DNA of 24,689 nucleotides from Hymenoscyphus infarciens (Eukaryota > Ascomycota > Leotiomycetes > Helotiales > Helotiaceae), in contig LLCB01000532.1 of NCBI GenBank assembly GCA_001414345.1, forward strand, positions 1 to 24,689, read 5' to 3'. The first letter of the stretch is position 1; the number at the start of each line of letters is the position of its first letter. The notes under the pieces are model-generated. The model was given only the letters and a program-made list of their open reading frames with translations, searched no databases and was not told where the DNA came from. A program made the position numbers and the translations under genes. Shown here in pieces: positions 8,654 to 21,612 of this stretch.

Positions 8654-11600
8654 TCTAAAGGTAGTATTAGAATCTAGTAATCTATTATTCTTCTAAGGAA
8701 TAATAACTAAAGTAGTAATAGTTAGATTTATCTAAGAGTCTTAATTAATACTATAAAGTTTTTAAAAGATATAATTACTTAGTTTATTAAATATTTCTAA
8801 GATCTATAATTTAATTATCTTTTTCTTACTATTTAAAAGTAACTTCTATTTCTAGCCTATAGTATAAGTCTAATTATTAATCTTAAAAGCAATCTTATTT
8901 CTTAAGACTAGTAGCGTAATTACTATGTTTTAAGAAATAGTAAGGACTAAGTATATAATAAATTATTTAAAATTTAGCTTAATAAATCTTATTAGTAGTA
9001 GTTTTTAGCTTAAATCACTAATAATTACGTTGCTCTTTATAAGTACTATATCTATTTACGTCTATAAGTATTTATATATCTCTATAAAGGTAGATAGAAT
9101 TTTAAACTATAATAGAAGCTTACTTATTATTACTAAGGCTTCTTAATCGTTATCTACTATTATAGCTAGCTCCTCCTTGTTATTAAGAGAAGGAACGTAG
9201 TTATAATTACTAGACTATATACTAAGCATATGTTATATTACCTTTCTAGCCTTACTATAGGCTATTCTATAGCTCTCTCTAATATAATCTTCTAAACTAT
9301 AAGTAGTATATTTAACTATATTTATATATATTAACTTATAATAGCTAAATTCCTTATACTTTATATATTATATATATAGGTATTCTTAAAAGGTATACTC
9401 GTAGTTATATCGCTTATAGCTATCTAGCTTTTCTATAATAATATAATATACTAATCTATAGTACTTATATATTTAGCTAAATATATTAGTACTATTATCT
9501 TCCTTATCCTTAATATAGAGGTATATATTCTTTTTATAACTAATACAATTATAAAGGTTATATTTTAAAGCCTTATTATTTATATAAGTAGCTTAAAGAT
9601 AGCTATATTAACTATATCTACTATAGTTCTTAGTATTTACTATCTAAGTATTAGTAGTATATCTATAATCTTTTATATAATATTATAATTAGTAGATATA
9701 ACTAATATTAAGGTATTATATTATCTATATATTATCTTAGAAAACATTATAGCTATATAACTTTAGTTTAAGAATATAGTTTAAGATAAGTACTATAAGT
9801 AAGTAAATATATTAAGTAATTAATACTAATATATACTTTATATTACTATATTATTTAGAGATTTTTATACTAGCTAGAATACTAAGTATTAAGGTGTTAA
9901 ATATTATACTCTAAGTAACTTTAGTAATATATAAGATATAGGCTAGGTTATTTAAACATTTAAGGTTAATAACTATAGCTTTAACTTCTACTTTATAATA
10001 GTAGATATAAGTAATCTTAAAGTACTTAATCTTATACTACTTAAGCTTTTATTTAATATATTATATTTACTTATTACTAATATTAATATAGTTCTTATTA
10101 AAGATAGAAGTATCTTTAGCTTTAATATTAGAAGTACTACCTTATACTTATATTATAATAAATTAAGTATTAAGATTAAAAATTTCCTTATTAACCTCTT
10201 TTATTATATAATTACTTAGAAATAAGTTATAGTAGATAGTAGTATTAATTATTTTACTATAGTAGTATTCTTTATTAATAAATTTCTAGATAATACTATT
10301 ATATATTTAGCTTTAATAGTTTAAATATATAAGATAATACTTACTATACTTATAATACTCTAGAATAGTATTATTAAGATACTTTATATTAAGATTCTAA
10401 GCTTTCTTATTTATCTTTAAAACTAAATAATAACATATCTATTTAATATTACTATTTATACTATATATCTTAAACTTAAGACTAGTAGCTAGAGTAATTA
10501 TAATAGCTAGATTTATTATACTAGCTTTATCTATACTAAATCTAAATAATTTATTTACCTATTCTTAAGCTCTTAATTATAAAGTAATTACTAGTATAGT
10601 TATAATAATATCTACTTTTATAATAACTTTCTATATAGCCTTATTAAGAGTATCTATATAAGCTAAAAGCCTTAAGTCTAGGTTGTTAGAGTTATAAAGA
10701 ACTTTTTAAGTATATATTTTAAAGGCTTAGAATTCTATAACCTCTTTAGCTAATCTACTAATTAGATTAAAGATATACTTTTAAAAGCTAAACTTCTATA
10801 TATATACTAGATATCTTTAATCTCTTACCTTCTTATTTATCTTAACTTTTTAAATAGCTTTATAGATAAGATATTTAATAAAACTATATAATAGAGCTAA
10901 TATATCTTTAATATAAGACTTAAAGTCCTCTAATATATAGTAATTAAGAAGCTTATTCTTTTCTACTAATAAACTACTAAGGTAAATAACTATCTTCTTA
11001 ATACTAAGTAATAAGAAGATCTTATCTATTTTTTTAATAAGATTATCTACTCTCTTATTTATAAGATATATAAGAAAGACTCAGTTTTTTATACTATTAG
11101 AATTATAGTAATCTAATATAAAAAGAGTTTCTATTTAATCTATCTTATAATATATTATATAGTCTTAGATACTAATAAATAGTATATATAGCTCTTATAA
11201 CTTCTTATATTTAACCTAATAGTTAGAATTAAACTTTATAATTACCTTTTAAATAAATTTATCTAAGAAAGGCCTACTATAGTTCTTAGTAAAAAAGTTT
11301 ATAGTTTTCTAAGGAATTAGAGAGTTAAAGTTTATAAATAACTTTATATAATATATAAAAGTATAGAATAGCTTATTCTCTTTTACTAATACTCTTCTAT
11401 TATTAAGACTTTAAATAATATTATTTTAGAATTATATTAAAATCTTAAAAGTAACTTTAATCTTATATATAGGTTCTATCTTATTAAAGGTATTTATAAA
11501 ATAAGTAGGAAGTATATTAGTAATATTTAATATTAGAATATTAAGATAAGTAGTAACTTATTTACTATTAAGGCCTTGTTATAAGAGATCCTTTCTAGTA

Positions 11601-12979
11601 TATAAGGTAATTAAGATTATACTTAAAAGAGATAGTATATTAGTAATAATTCCTATAATAGTAGCTCGTTACTCTTCTATCTACTATTCTAATAGGTTCT
11701 TTATCTTAGTCTTCTTCTTTTTATTATCTTTAATAATTATCTTACTACTATTTATACTAAGGATCTATTCTCTAGCATCGTTGTTAGATTTATCCTTATT
11801 ATCTAAGACATCTTTACTAAAATAATACTTATTCTTAGTATTAGGTCTTTTATATTTAATATATAATATAGCTTTAAGATTAAGAAATTAGACTTTAATA
11901 TAATTGTCTTTTTTAGGATTCTTATAGATATAGTACTATATATTAATAGTAGTAATCTAGGCCTTATCTCTATTATAATTATATTATAATAGCTTCTTAC
12001 TTAAGCTAAGAATATAGGAAATAGCTATAGTAAATTCATCTAATTACTAATCTATAGCTTTCTTAGCTATAATCTCGAACTTATTATAAATAGCGTAGAC
12101 TAGAAGTATATATATATACTTATAGTTATAAAATATAAGAATATAATATAGGTATTTACCTATAACTCTTAATAGTATCTATTCTAGAATCTAAAATAGA
12201 TTACTTATACCTAATTAGCTAGAAATAGACATGTTTTTAATCTAGAAGTTATTAGAGTTCTTTTTCTTATTAGCTTTAATTTTAGTATTAATAAGAGAAA
12301 GGTTATTATAGTAATTATTAATAATAAATATAAATTTAAGAATACTCTTTTCTATTTAAGTAGTCTTAACTTTATTAACAAATTATTATATTATCTAACT
12401 ATAGTTTAGATTAATTATAAAAGAGATATTAGTATTAGTAATATTAATTATATCTACTTTAATATTAATAGTAATAATCTTTATACCTTCTAGCTTTCTA
12501 AAGTCTAGCTTTAAAAAGACAGCTAGTAAGCTATATTTATTAAAGTCTTAATATATAAAGTCTTTAATAATATAAGCTCTCTAATTAAGATAAGTCTTAA
12601 AGTAAGTATAGTTAGAGATATTAAATCTCTCTTTATAAAAGACGTTTTTATTATCTTATATTTACTTACTATTAAAAGTAAGCTTTATATTAAAATAGAT
12701 ATAAGATTCTAAGTACTAGAAATAAAGTTACTTTAAAGAAGCTAGAATACTATTATTATTAGATAACTTAACTTAGTTAAGAAGATAGTATAGCTTACTA
12801 TTTATAGTAAATATAGTCTTAAATTTAGCTCTTATCTTTATAACTTTAGGAATCTTCTATTATTCCTTAAATAAGATATATTCTAGTTAGATAAATCTTA
12901 ACTTCTTACTCTTTTACTTATTATAAGTAGTAACTATTTTATTCTTAGGTTTAAAATCTCTACTAATAGCTTTAGCGTC

Positions 12980-13180
12980 TTAATTACTAATAATAGTAGT
13001 AGGTCTATTACTAGTAGAGTCCTAACTACTAGTAGTAGTAATAGGTTCTTTTATATTATCGCTAGCAGAGTCTTAACTACTAGTAGTAGTAGTAGGTTCT
13101 TTTATATTATTATTAACAGAGTCCTAACCGCTAGTAGTAGTAGTAGGCTCCTTTATATTATTATTAGTAGAGTTTTAACT
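12980..13180 (-). repeat. 51-bp tandem repeat in the third ORF
   Basis: Three full and at least one partial unit of 51 bp. Each encodes 17 residues with the core DSxxNNIKEPTTTTSS. It looks like a flexible Ser/Thr-rich linker. Units are clearly homologous but diverged mainly by transitions. Confidence 0.8.
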
Positions 13181-14149
13181 CTTAATAGCGATAAAGAGTG
13201 CTTTTAATATATAGCTAGCTCTAATAATAGCTCCTTTATTAGACTAGATTATAGTAGTAGACTCGTTAATAGCTAAAGTAAATTCATATTTACTATTATT
13301 AAGTTTATAAATAGGTAAAGAGATAATAGTACTTAACTTATTATACTAAGTTATTATAGTAACTATATTATAAATAGTATTATAAGTATAAGCTTTACTA
13401 TTAATTAAGGTACTAGTAGCGGTATCTATTATAATTTATTATTCTAGGAATAGTAATATATTACTAAGAGTAAGAACATTATTATTACTAATTATAAAGG
13501 TTTTAACTTTACTTTTAAGGTCGTTATTAAGACTAAGTACACTAGAGAGCATATTCTTAAAGAGTTAATAGTTACTTATTATAGTAGAGTAAGCTATAAA
13601 GTTAATTTTATAGTAGACTTAGTCTAGGTTACCTACAAAGACTTACTTAGTAAAGTAATTATCTACTATATTAATAATAGAAGGTTAATCTAAAGAGTTT
13701 ATGATTAAAGTAATTAAGATTTCTAGATTAATAAATTAAAAGGAATATAATATAAAAGAGTTATATATATTTATATTATTAAGTTAAATTCGTTATAGTA
13801 TAGAGTTAATAAGAGAATAAATTCCTTAGTAGAGTATAATAATATTAAAGCTAAAAATTAAGCACTAACTAATTAGTATTATATAAATTTAATATTACTA
13901 CTAAGTAGTAAAGGTAAATTTCTAATAAATAATTAAAATTAATATAATATATAAAATTTAAGTAATTATAGCTTATAAGAATAAATAAAAAAACAGAGGA
14001 GTATTTACTTCTTTAGAGAAGACTTATAAGCCTTTTATTAGAAACGATTATAAGTATTATAGATATAGATACTTATAGATCTTACTAGTTTACTCTTCTT
14101 AAGAGGTATAACTAGTACTAAAACGTAGTTTAATATCTTTTTAGACGTT

Positions 14150-17100
14150 ACTCTATTATAAGAAGGCTTTACTCTATTATAAGAAGGCTTTTACTCTAAT
14201 ATAAGAAGGCTTTACTCTATTATAAGAAGGCTTTACTCTATTATAAAGAGGCTTTAGACTTAGAGCGTATATTCTTCTTTCCTTTCTTTTTATAAGCTAA
14301 TATAACCGATTTAGCTTAATTCTATATTATTAATACTAGCTTCTAAGTAGTTTCCTTATAGCCTAGCTACTTAATTTTATAGTATAATTAGTATTACTCT
14401 TTTAGAGGTTTATATATTTCTTATCTTAAGATATTCTTAATAATAAACCTTTCCTCTTTATTAATAGTAATTAGTTCTAGCTTAGGTTAAAGACAAACAT
14501 ATAGATTATTATTCACTAGTTCTAAGTATTTAATAGATATAATAAAGTAAATCTTAAGCTAATTTAGTAGCTTAATTTTAAAGATAAGATTACCTACTAG
14601 TTATATAATCTTAAAAGGTTCTAATCTCTAAAAGAATAGTTTTATATAATTTTAAAGATAGTAACTCTTATCTTATTTCTTTACTATTTATAAGTATATT
14701 ATACTATTAAATTTTAAGAGAGTATATTTATTATTATAGTATATCTTTATATAAGCTTAAGCTATCTTAACCGACTATTCTACTTAGTCTTATAACGATT
14801 TATAATAAGTTAAGAAGTCTAGAATATCCTCTTTAGTATTAGTACTAAGCTCTATCTTTACATCTTAGTTATATAGTAAGAAGAAGAGCGTTACTCTAGT
14901 AGAGGCGTTAATAAAAGAGTTAAGTAATAGCTAGATAAAAGGTATAAAGTTCTCTTAAGTTAACTAGTTATATACTCTGTTAATAGTATATTATAAGATA
15001 TAGACTATAGTTTAATTAATATGCTCTATCTAACTATTACCTACTAAATAATAGGTAGTAGTAAAGCTTAGGTTAACTTTTATAAGCTTAAAAAGCTTAT
15101 ACTAGAACGCTAATTAAAACTTAGAGTTATAATCAGATATTATACTATTAGGTAAACCTTAATCTATATAGACTTATTTAAAATATTAAGTAGCTTAATC
15201 TTTAATAGTATTAGTATCTTTATCTACTAAGAGCTTTACTATCTTTAAATACTTATAGGTAATAGCTAGTATCTTATTATTACTTTAGGTAGAAATTAGA
15301 AAGCTATTTATAAAATCTAAAAATAGTACTTTTAAAGGTATTATAAGATGTTTAATTAGTTAAAGAGACTCTTAAGATAGAGTATTAGAAGGCTTTACTT
15401 ATTAATATACTAAGTAGCTCTTTATATATTCTATAATCTCTTAATATAATCTAAGATAAAAGACATAATCTTTTATATATTAATAGATTCTTTTAATTCT
15501 AAAGTAGCTCTTATTATTATAAGTAAGAGATAAGAACTTTCTTAGACATACCTTTAATATATAAAGAAGCTTATTAAAGAATAGTAGCTTCCTAGTAGGC
15601 TTAAAACGAAAGCCTTTAAAAGTAGTTACTAGTACTTTAGTATACTTACTATCTATATATTATTTTAATATTTAAGCGAATATAAGCTTTAGAGATTAGT
15701 CTAAGAGTAGCTGTTTTATAACTTCTAATAGTAATTCTTTAGATATAGATAAGGTTATAACTTTAAATAGAAAAGCTTATATAAAATATATATTAGATTT
15801 AATCATAGCCTTCTTTTAGAATAATAGTTTTAGCTTCTTATAAAGCAATCTTAATAAAGCGTCTATATTAGTATAGGTCTTACTTATATAGTAAATAATA
15901 TTTATATACTATTTATAATAAGATAAAAATAATTACTAGTTTTATAGCTAGATTAACCTTTTACTCTTAATAAGGCTATTATTCTTAAATATATCAGTAA
16001 TAGCTTAGTAATTAGTAACTACTATAAAATCGTTACTATCTAGGTATTATAGTAACTTTTCTAAAGCTTAAATAAGTATACTAGTCTCTAACTCTATTAG
16101 CTAGTATCTTTCCTCTATTAATAATAATAATTTAGAAAGATATAAGATAGAATACTTAACTTCTTTATTATTTACTTAATATAATACTACTTTATAACCT
16201 ATCTCTTTACTTCTATCTATGTATAGCTTAAAAGGCTTTATAAAGTCTAGAAATACTAGTATAGGTATAGAGTATAGCTTTTCTTTAAGCTTCTCTTATA
16301 TAGATTTACTATTATTAAGTAATTTAGCTAACTCTAAGTCTAATATAAAGGACTTTATTATATATCTTAAATAGATATTATATTCTTTACTAGAAATTAA
16401 GAAGCTTTTAAACTTTAAGGTTTTTAGTTTAATTAATAGTATTATAATAGCTAAGTAATAAGTAATAAATTTATAGTAGTATCTAAATAGTTTAAGGCCC
16501 TTTTCTAAGTTAGATAAGGTATAGAGAAACTTTATTACTCTTATTACTTCGACTTTATCTTCTATTATATATAGACTATATTACGATACCTAATAGCCTA
16601 ATACTTATAATCCTAATTAAGTAAAGTAGTATTTTAATAGTAAAAGAGTAACTTCTAACTCTATAAGATAGTAGAGTACTTGCTTTAAATAGACTAGATA
16701 TTCTTCTAGAGTTCTTGAAAAGATAATAGTATTATTAATAAATATATATACGAATTACTAAAACATATCTTTAAATATATCTTCTATATAATACTAGAAG
16801 AAGATAGGTAATATAGCTAGTCTTATAGTACTAATAGTTCGTCTTTCTTAGCCTTTATAGAGTGTTATAAAGGTCTACTTCTATCTATTCTTAAGATAGA
16901 TTAATTATTAGAAAAAGCTCTTTATTATATTAAGTATAGAAAACATAGTTATACTATATATTACTTATAGTATATCGTCTTACCTAGGTAAGAGCTAAGC
17001 GTTTATATATAGTTTAGTATTAATTCTTCTTAAATCTACTACTATATAAGGTTTTCTATTATACTATACTATAAATACTAGTATAAAGGCTAGTAAAGGT

Positions 17101-18330
17101 TTATCTAGAGGTACTTTTTTAATAACACTTACTTTAATTAATAGGTTAATAATACTATCTATTACTTCTTTATCTCTTTTTAATAGACTATAGAGAGCTT
17201 ACTTTAGGTCTTTAATATTTACTTCTTTCTTAAAAGAGATAAGTATTTTAATTCTATTATTAAAGTAACTTAACTTATTATAAAATAGCTTAGCCTTACT
17301 TTAGATAATGTCTCTAACCTTAGCTTAATATTCTTTACTCTATTCTAGTCTAATATTAGCTTAAGAAATATTAATTAGATTGTTAATTAGTTATATAAGA
17401 TAAGACTAACTATTAGAATACTTACCTTCGAGTTGTTCTAGTATTAAAAGTAGTCTTTTAAATATATTAATAAGATTAAAGTAAACTAAATAATTAACTA
17501 AAGGCGGTTTGTTTAATAGCTTAAGGAACCTTAGTAACTATCCTTTTATAATCTTTATAGAAGTGTTACTAAGGTTTGTGAATATAAGAGGTTTTTAATC
17601 CTTATTAGTAATTATATATATAAGGCTGTTGAATTAGCTTAGTACTAGGCTACTTTTCTAGTATAGTCTAACTATATACTCTTATACTAACACTAGCAAC
17701 TTCTTACTATAATAAACGCTAATATTCTAGCCTTATATAGTATTAATAATAGTATTCTCTACTATATAGATACTTATACGTTTAAGCTCCTTTTCTTCTT
17801 AATCTAATAGATAAGAGATATAGAATTTATAGCTATAGTAATCTAGATAATTAATACTATGTTCTTTCGTCTAATAGAAGTTTAGGTGATTTAGCTTTAG
17901 AAACGAAGTACTTATAAGTATGTTATAGCCTAGCTTATTAATAATATAGAATTCTACTTTAAAGAGGAATTCCTACCTAGAGGTATCGTAGATAGTAAAG
18001 AGGATCTTTATAAAATTTTAAAGCCTTTAAGCACCTTTTCTAATATTTAAAAGGCTAACTACGTTTAGTTCTTCTTCTATCTTAATATATAAAAAGAAAT
18101 AATCTATTATATATTTAGCTATAAGATTTATACTTAAACTAGTATCTATATAAAACTCGATATCTTAGCTTAATAAAGTAGTAAGAACGTACTTTATACT
18201 TATATAGTAGTAATACTAAGTACTATTTATAAAGTACTTACTATCGCTCTTCTATTTCACGTTAGAGATTATAATCTTTTTAGCTCTTTTATATAGTTAA
18301 TTAATATATAATAGCTTACTAAGAAACTCT
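14150..18330 (-). pseudogene. Gypsy pol remnant: protease, RT, RNase H, integrase, chromodomain
   Basis: One minus-strand frame (lowest codon coordinate 0 modulo 3) is kept through all domains checked. Protease: FYIDTSLSINL near 18120-18155, with the Asp-Thr-Ser/Gly active-site pattern. Reverse transcriptase: KPYIVVDLRRINTKLY near 17020-17060, FSILNIIKSFF near 16900-16940, and the catalytic box reads FINNT at about 16724-16740, where RIP-type changes replaced the Asp pair. RNase H: FKLYIDRSKEIGYK near 16200-16240. Integrase core: GLPNSIISDYNSKF near 15115-15158, then TTTYYLVGNS and IEHIN. Chromodomain: EERFIIKNILR near 14420-14460, then LGYKETT and KLVLII. The frame then enters the 21-bp repeat. 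Numerous TAA/TAG stops make it non-functional. Order and spacing are those of Ty3/Gypsy chromoviruses. Confidence 0.85.
14151..14256 (-). repeat. 21-bp tandem repeat, five units, at the end of pol
   Basis: Five copies of CTCTATTATAAGAAGGCTTTA or close variants; the second counted from the left has one extra T. In the pol frame the first units encode heptapeptides with core SKAFL. The extra T shifts the frame inside the array, so the tail is broken there. Confidence 0.85.
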
Positions 18331-18899
18331 ACGCTATTTAATAAAGCGTCTATTCTAATTATCTCTTTAATTAGTATATCTAGAAGTAATAGAGTTATTA
18401 AGCCTCTTACTAATAGATTTATAGAAGATAGAGGAAGCAGAGTAGTAGAAGAGAGTATATATATTATATCTATTTCTTATAGTATAGAAGAATTAAGTAG
18501 AGTAGCTAATATTAGTAAAATACTAGGTATAAATAGAATAGGTGATATTTTAACTAGATAGCCTATTTTAAATAGTTTATTATTTTTAAATTTTTTTAGG
18601 CTTTCTAGTACTAGGACTAGTAATAGGTTTAGATTAAGTAATAGTAAAGATATATAATTTTCCTATTATATTATAATATTAATATTAGGTAATAAGGTTA
18701 TAATAGGAATTCTTATAGACAACTCGCTACTCTAGAGCAACTATTATATTTGTTTTCTAAATCTAAATTATCTAAACTAATATATAGATTAGTCTTAAAT
18801 CTATTTAAAACGCTAATAATTATCTAGTATATATACTTATCTATAACTACTAGGTTTAAAGGTTTAGCTTCTCTAAAGTATACTAGGACTACGGCAGTG

Positions 18900-21400
18900 C
18901 TTATAGGCTACTATAACTACTTTTAACTATTCTCTAAAGAAAGTTAAAGTAGCTATTACTATTACTACTATCCTTATATAAATTAAGTAGCTGCTCTTAG
19001 TATAAACCTTAGTTATATAGGCTATATAAGCTATATTAGTAGAGGTATCTAGTAGTTTTAAGTATATAGTAGATTAAAAGGCTACTTACTAAATTGCTAA
19101 GACTAGGCTATAGGTAGACTAAATCTAGGCTATCTAAATTATTATAGAATAAAGGGATTAAAGAGTTGTCTATCTTTATTATCTTAATAATTATCTTAAG
19201 AGTTTTAACTATATCTGTTATTATGTCTCTTAAAGTTATTATTATTATATCTCTTAAAGTTGTTATTATTACGTCTCTTAAAGTTGTTATTAACTCTTCT
19301 ATTATCTTACTTCTCTTCTATACAATTCTCCTAATCGCTCTTACTTAATTAACTCTTACTATACGATTTAGACTTCTTAAACTTTTTCTTTGGTAATTTA
19401 TTCTCCTTACTAAGTATCTTAAATTTCTTATTTTAAATAGTCTAAGATACTTATACTATAAACTCTATAGTATATACCTTCTTTTTAAGAAATTCTAGTA
19501 TATTACTAAATAGCTTTAACATAATTATAGAGCTTAGTATAAGGTTAAGTCTAGTATAAATTCTATATACTAAGTAGTCTTTATTAGTAGACCTAGCTTC
19601 GACGTAGAGTAATTACTTCTTTACTATATATACCTAAAAAGAGTATTAGTCTTTAAATTTAAACTAAAATTCTTCTTTATTAGCTTAGACAAGTAGTGTT
19701 AATACGTCCTTTTAAAACTATTTACTTATCTAGCTTCTAAGCTTGTTATAGTCTAAAAGTATTTAGGTCTTAGTATTTAGTATAAGTCTATTATACTAGA
19801 CCTAGGCGTTGTCTATTAAGGCCTAGAGTATAAGGCTTAATATTATCTTCTTATTATAGATCTATATAAATCCCTTAACTTAGCTAAACTATAAAGTAAC
19901 TAGTGTCTTATTATTATATTTAATATCTCTTATTTTAAAATATAGTTAATATTATTATTAGTTATTAGAGTTCTATTACTTATATCTATAAGAGGATCTA
20001 TAAGAGGATTAATAAGGAGATTAATAAAGAGTTCTAAGTAGAGATTTACTAAGATAAGGGTTTATCTATTCTAGTCTAAGTTAGAAATAAGTAAAAAGTG
20101 CTATAAATTTATCTTTTATAGTTAAGCTATCTAGCGATTTAAATAGTTATACTATACTAGTTTTAAGGTTATTTAAGAGGTTATCTCTTAGTAGGTTAAA
20201 TACTAACTCTACGTCCTCTAGGTCTTTGTCTATAATAAGTAGTTAGAGGTTTATATACCTAGTAATATTCTTAGCTGCTTTATTTATTATAAAATTGATA
20301 ATTATAGTGTCTTTCTACTAAAGCTGCCTAGTATATAGTATCTTAGGTTCTATTATTATAATAGGTCTACTACTTAAGAGTAGAGTTAAGAGCTTATTAA
20401 TCTTATTAAAGAAGTCTAAATTAATAAACTCTTAATCTAATAGAAGAGGCTTTAATTAATATAAAGTAAAAGCTATCTAAAGTATAAGATTAAACATAAT
20501 AGTAATATCTACTAGTTTAAAGGCCTTGAAGTAAGCGTTAGAGCTAGGGATTAGACTAGAGTAACTTAGAGTAAAGCTAGAAGAGAATAGTATTATAAGC
20601 TCTTCTCTAATTATAGTAAAGTTTAAAATATTATCTCTATTAATAATAGTTAAGTCTTTAAAGATACTAAAGGCTCTCTTTTCTTAATATTTAGTAATTA
20701 TAATATTTAGATTATTATTAAGATTCGCTCCTTCCTTATCTCTTCTAAGTACTAGTCTTTAACATATAAGCACTTTAATCTTATTAAGTCTACTAGAGCT
20801 TATAGAAACAGGACTAGAGGCTCTTAGAATATAAGAGTTAACTAGTATAATAGATATATCTTATAAATAATATATATAAGAAGCTAATAAAGTCTATAAG
20901 ACTTATAGAACTAGAGTACTCGACAGAGCTTTAAGAAGCTTAGAAAAGAGGTTTTTAAGTATAATAGATTATTCTAATAGTATCGAAGACAGAGCTAATT
21001 CTACTAGAACTCTTAGAGTAGGTTCTTTTACATATCTACTATTCTTTTAGTATCTACCTTATTTATCGTAGTAGTCGCTATATTTATTAAGAATTTTTTT
21101 AAGTTTAGGTTTTACTAGTACTTCTCCTTTCTAAGGCTTTCTTATATAAATTATAAGTAATATATATATACAAAGTAGAATAGATATAAGAGAAGTATTC
21201 TTTATCTTTTTTACTAACCTACTAGAGATCTAGAAGATAGTTATACTTATTATTAGATAGCGTATATAATAATAGCTAGATTCTAATCAAGTATTTAAAT
21301 TATAAGATTAGAAAGTAGACAAGAGAGAGAGAGGTAAGGGTTATAGGTTATAATATAGTTAGTAGAAGATAGAGGCTTAATAATTTTAAAGGGATTATAT
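18900..21400 (-). pseudogene. gag remnant of the 14-kb element
   Basis: Between the 5' LTR and pol, a minus-strand frame (2 modulo 3) reads a helical, Leu-rich region with the stretch RDNLLNNLKTSIV near 20150-20190 and LDSLTIKDKFIALFTYF below it, followed by basic and Asn-rich sequence. This composition and position fit a capsid-type gag. An 8-residue NNNNFKR repeat follows at 19225-19294. It is in a different frame from pol, so expression probably needed frameshifting or reinitiation, unless an indel caused this. I could not confirm a CCHC zinc knuckle. Boundaries are approximate and the 5' end was not resolved. Confidence 0.5.
19225..19294 (-). repeat. 24-bp tandem repeat in gag
   Basis: Three units around TCTCTTAAAGTTGTTATTATTA (period 24 bp). 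In the gag frame they encode NNNNFKR followed by R, Y or H, an Asn-rich basic repeat such as is seen in nucleic-acid-binding tails. Confidence 0.75.
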
Positions 21401-21428
21401 ATAGTTCGAATTTAGAGTATTACTACTA

Positions 21429-21612
21429 TATAGTATAAGAGATAGATTATAGATTAGGAGCTTATAGCTAAGCTCGATGAAATATATAAAAGTAATCTCT
21501 TATATAGTATAGTAATAAACGTCTAAAAAGAGAAGAGAAGAGTGTAAAGCACTTGTAACTATCTATACCTATAGGTCCGCTACTAGTGTAGTCACGTGTC
21601 CTTCCCGTAATA
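21429..21612 (-). repeat. LTR, right copy (5' LTR of the element)
   Basis: 184 bp, co-linear with 7365-7548. This copy keeps more unmutated sites, for example CACGTG at 21593-21598 and CCCGTAA near its end, where the other copy has TATATA and CCTATAA. A TATATAAG box on the minus strand (plus 21499-21506) is the likely promoter. Just inside it (21428 downward on the minus strand) TAGTAGTAATACTC could be a RIP-altered TGG-type primer-binding site. Confidence 0.9.

Larger units (their letters stand above)
7505..13890 (-). pseudogene. Third ORF of the LTR element, about 2,100 codons, unknown protein
   Basis: One minus-strand frame (codons whose lowest coordinate is 2 modulo 3) links every checkpoint I tested: 13721, 13631, 13550, 12977, 11576, 8987, 8651, 7541 and 7505. 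Its stops are almost all TAA or TAG, the codons RIP makes from CAA, CAG and TGG. The frame ends inside the 3' LTR. The upper limit is uncertain, near 13.9 kb, where stops cluster. Visible parts, N to C: a Leu/Ile/Asn-rich region, a Thr/Ser-rich 17-residue repeat (12980-13180), a long region with many Tyr (partly former Cys or His), a 7-residue repeat (8486-8653), and a Lys/Glu-rich end with a 13-residue duplication (7635-7712). I recognise no catalytic motif. It follows pol by about 260 bp. It could be a captured gene or an accessory element gene; extra genes are known in some long fungal Gypsy elements. Confidence 0.6.
7365..21612 (-). mobile_element. 14.25-kb Gypsy chromovirus-type LTR retrotransposon, RIP-inactivated
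   Basis: Two direct 184-bp repeats without a single gap between them bound 13.9 kb, and CTAAG flanks both outer ends. Protein remnants all read on the minus strand in the order gag, protease, reverse transcriptase, RNase H, integrase, chromodomain, so the 5' LTR is the right-hand copy. A C-terminal chromodomain marks the chromovirus branch of Ty3/Gypsy, whose integrases can be steered to heterochromatin. The element is about twice the usual Gypsy length; the surplus is a third long reading frame between pol and the 3' LTR. No second LTR pair is nested inside. All genes carry many stops and cannot be expressed. Confidence 0.88.

Noticed and set aside
18850..18910. CCHC zinc knuckle in the gag-pol remnant
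   Set aside because: Spacing around YKHCRSPS resembles C-x2-C-x4-H-x4-C, but the codons at the His and last Cys positions cannot be derived from those residues by RIP changes alone.
19166..19348. Plus-strand ORF for a hydrophobic 60-residue protein
   Set aside because: It is the reverse of the repeated gag remnant; its Ile/Leu-rich look comes from AT-rich RIP sequence on the wrong strand.
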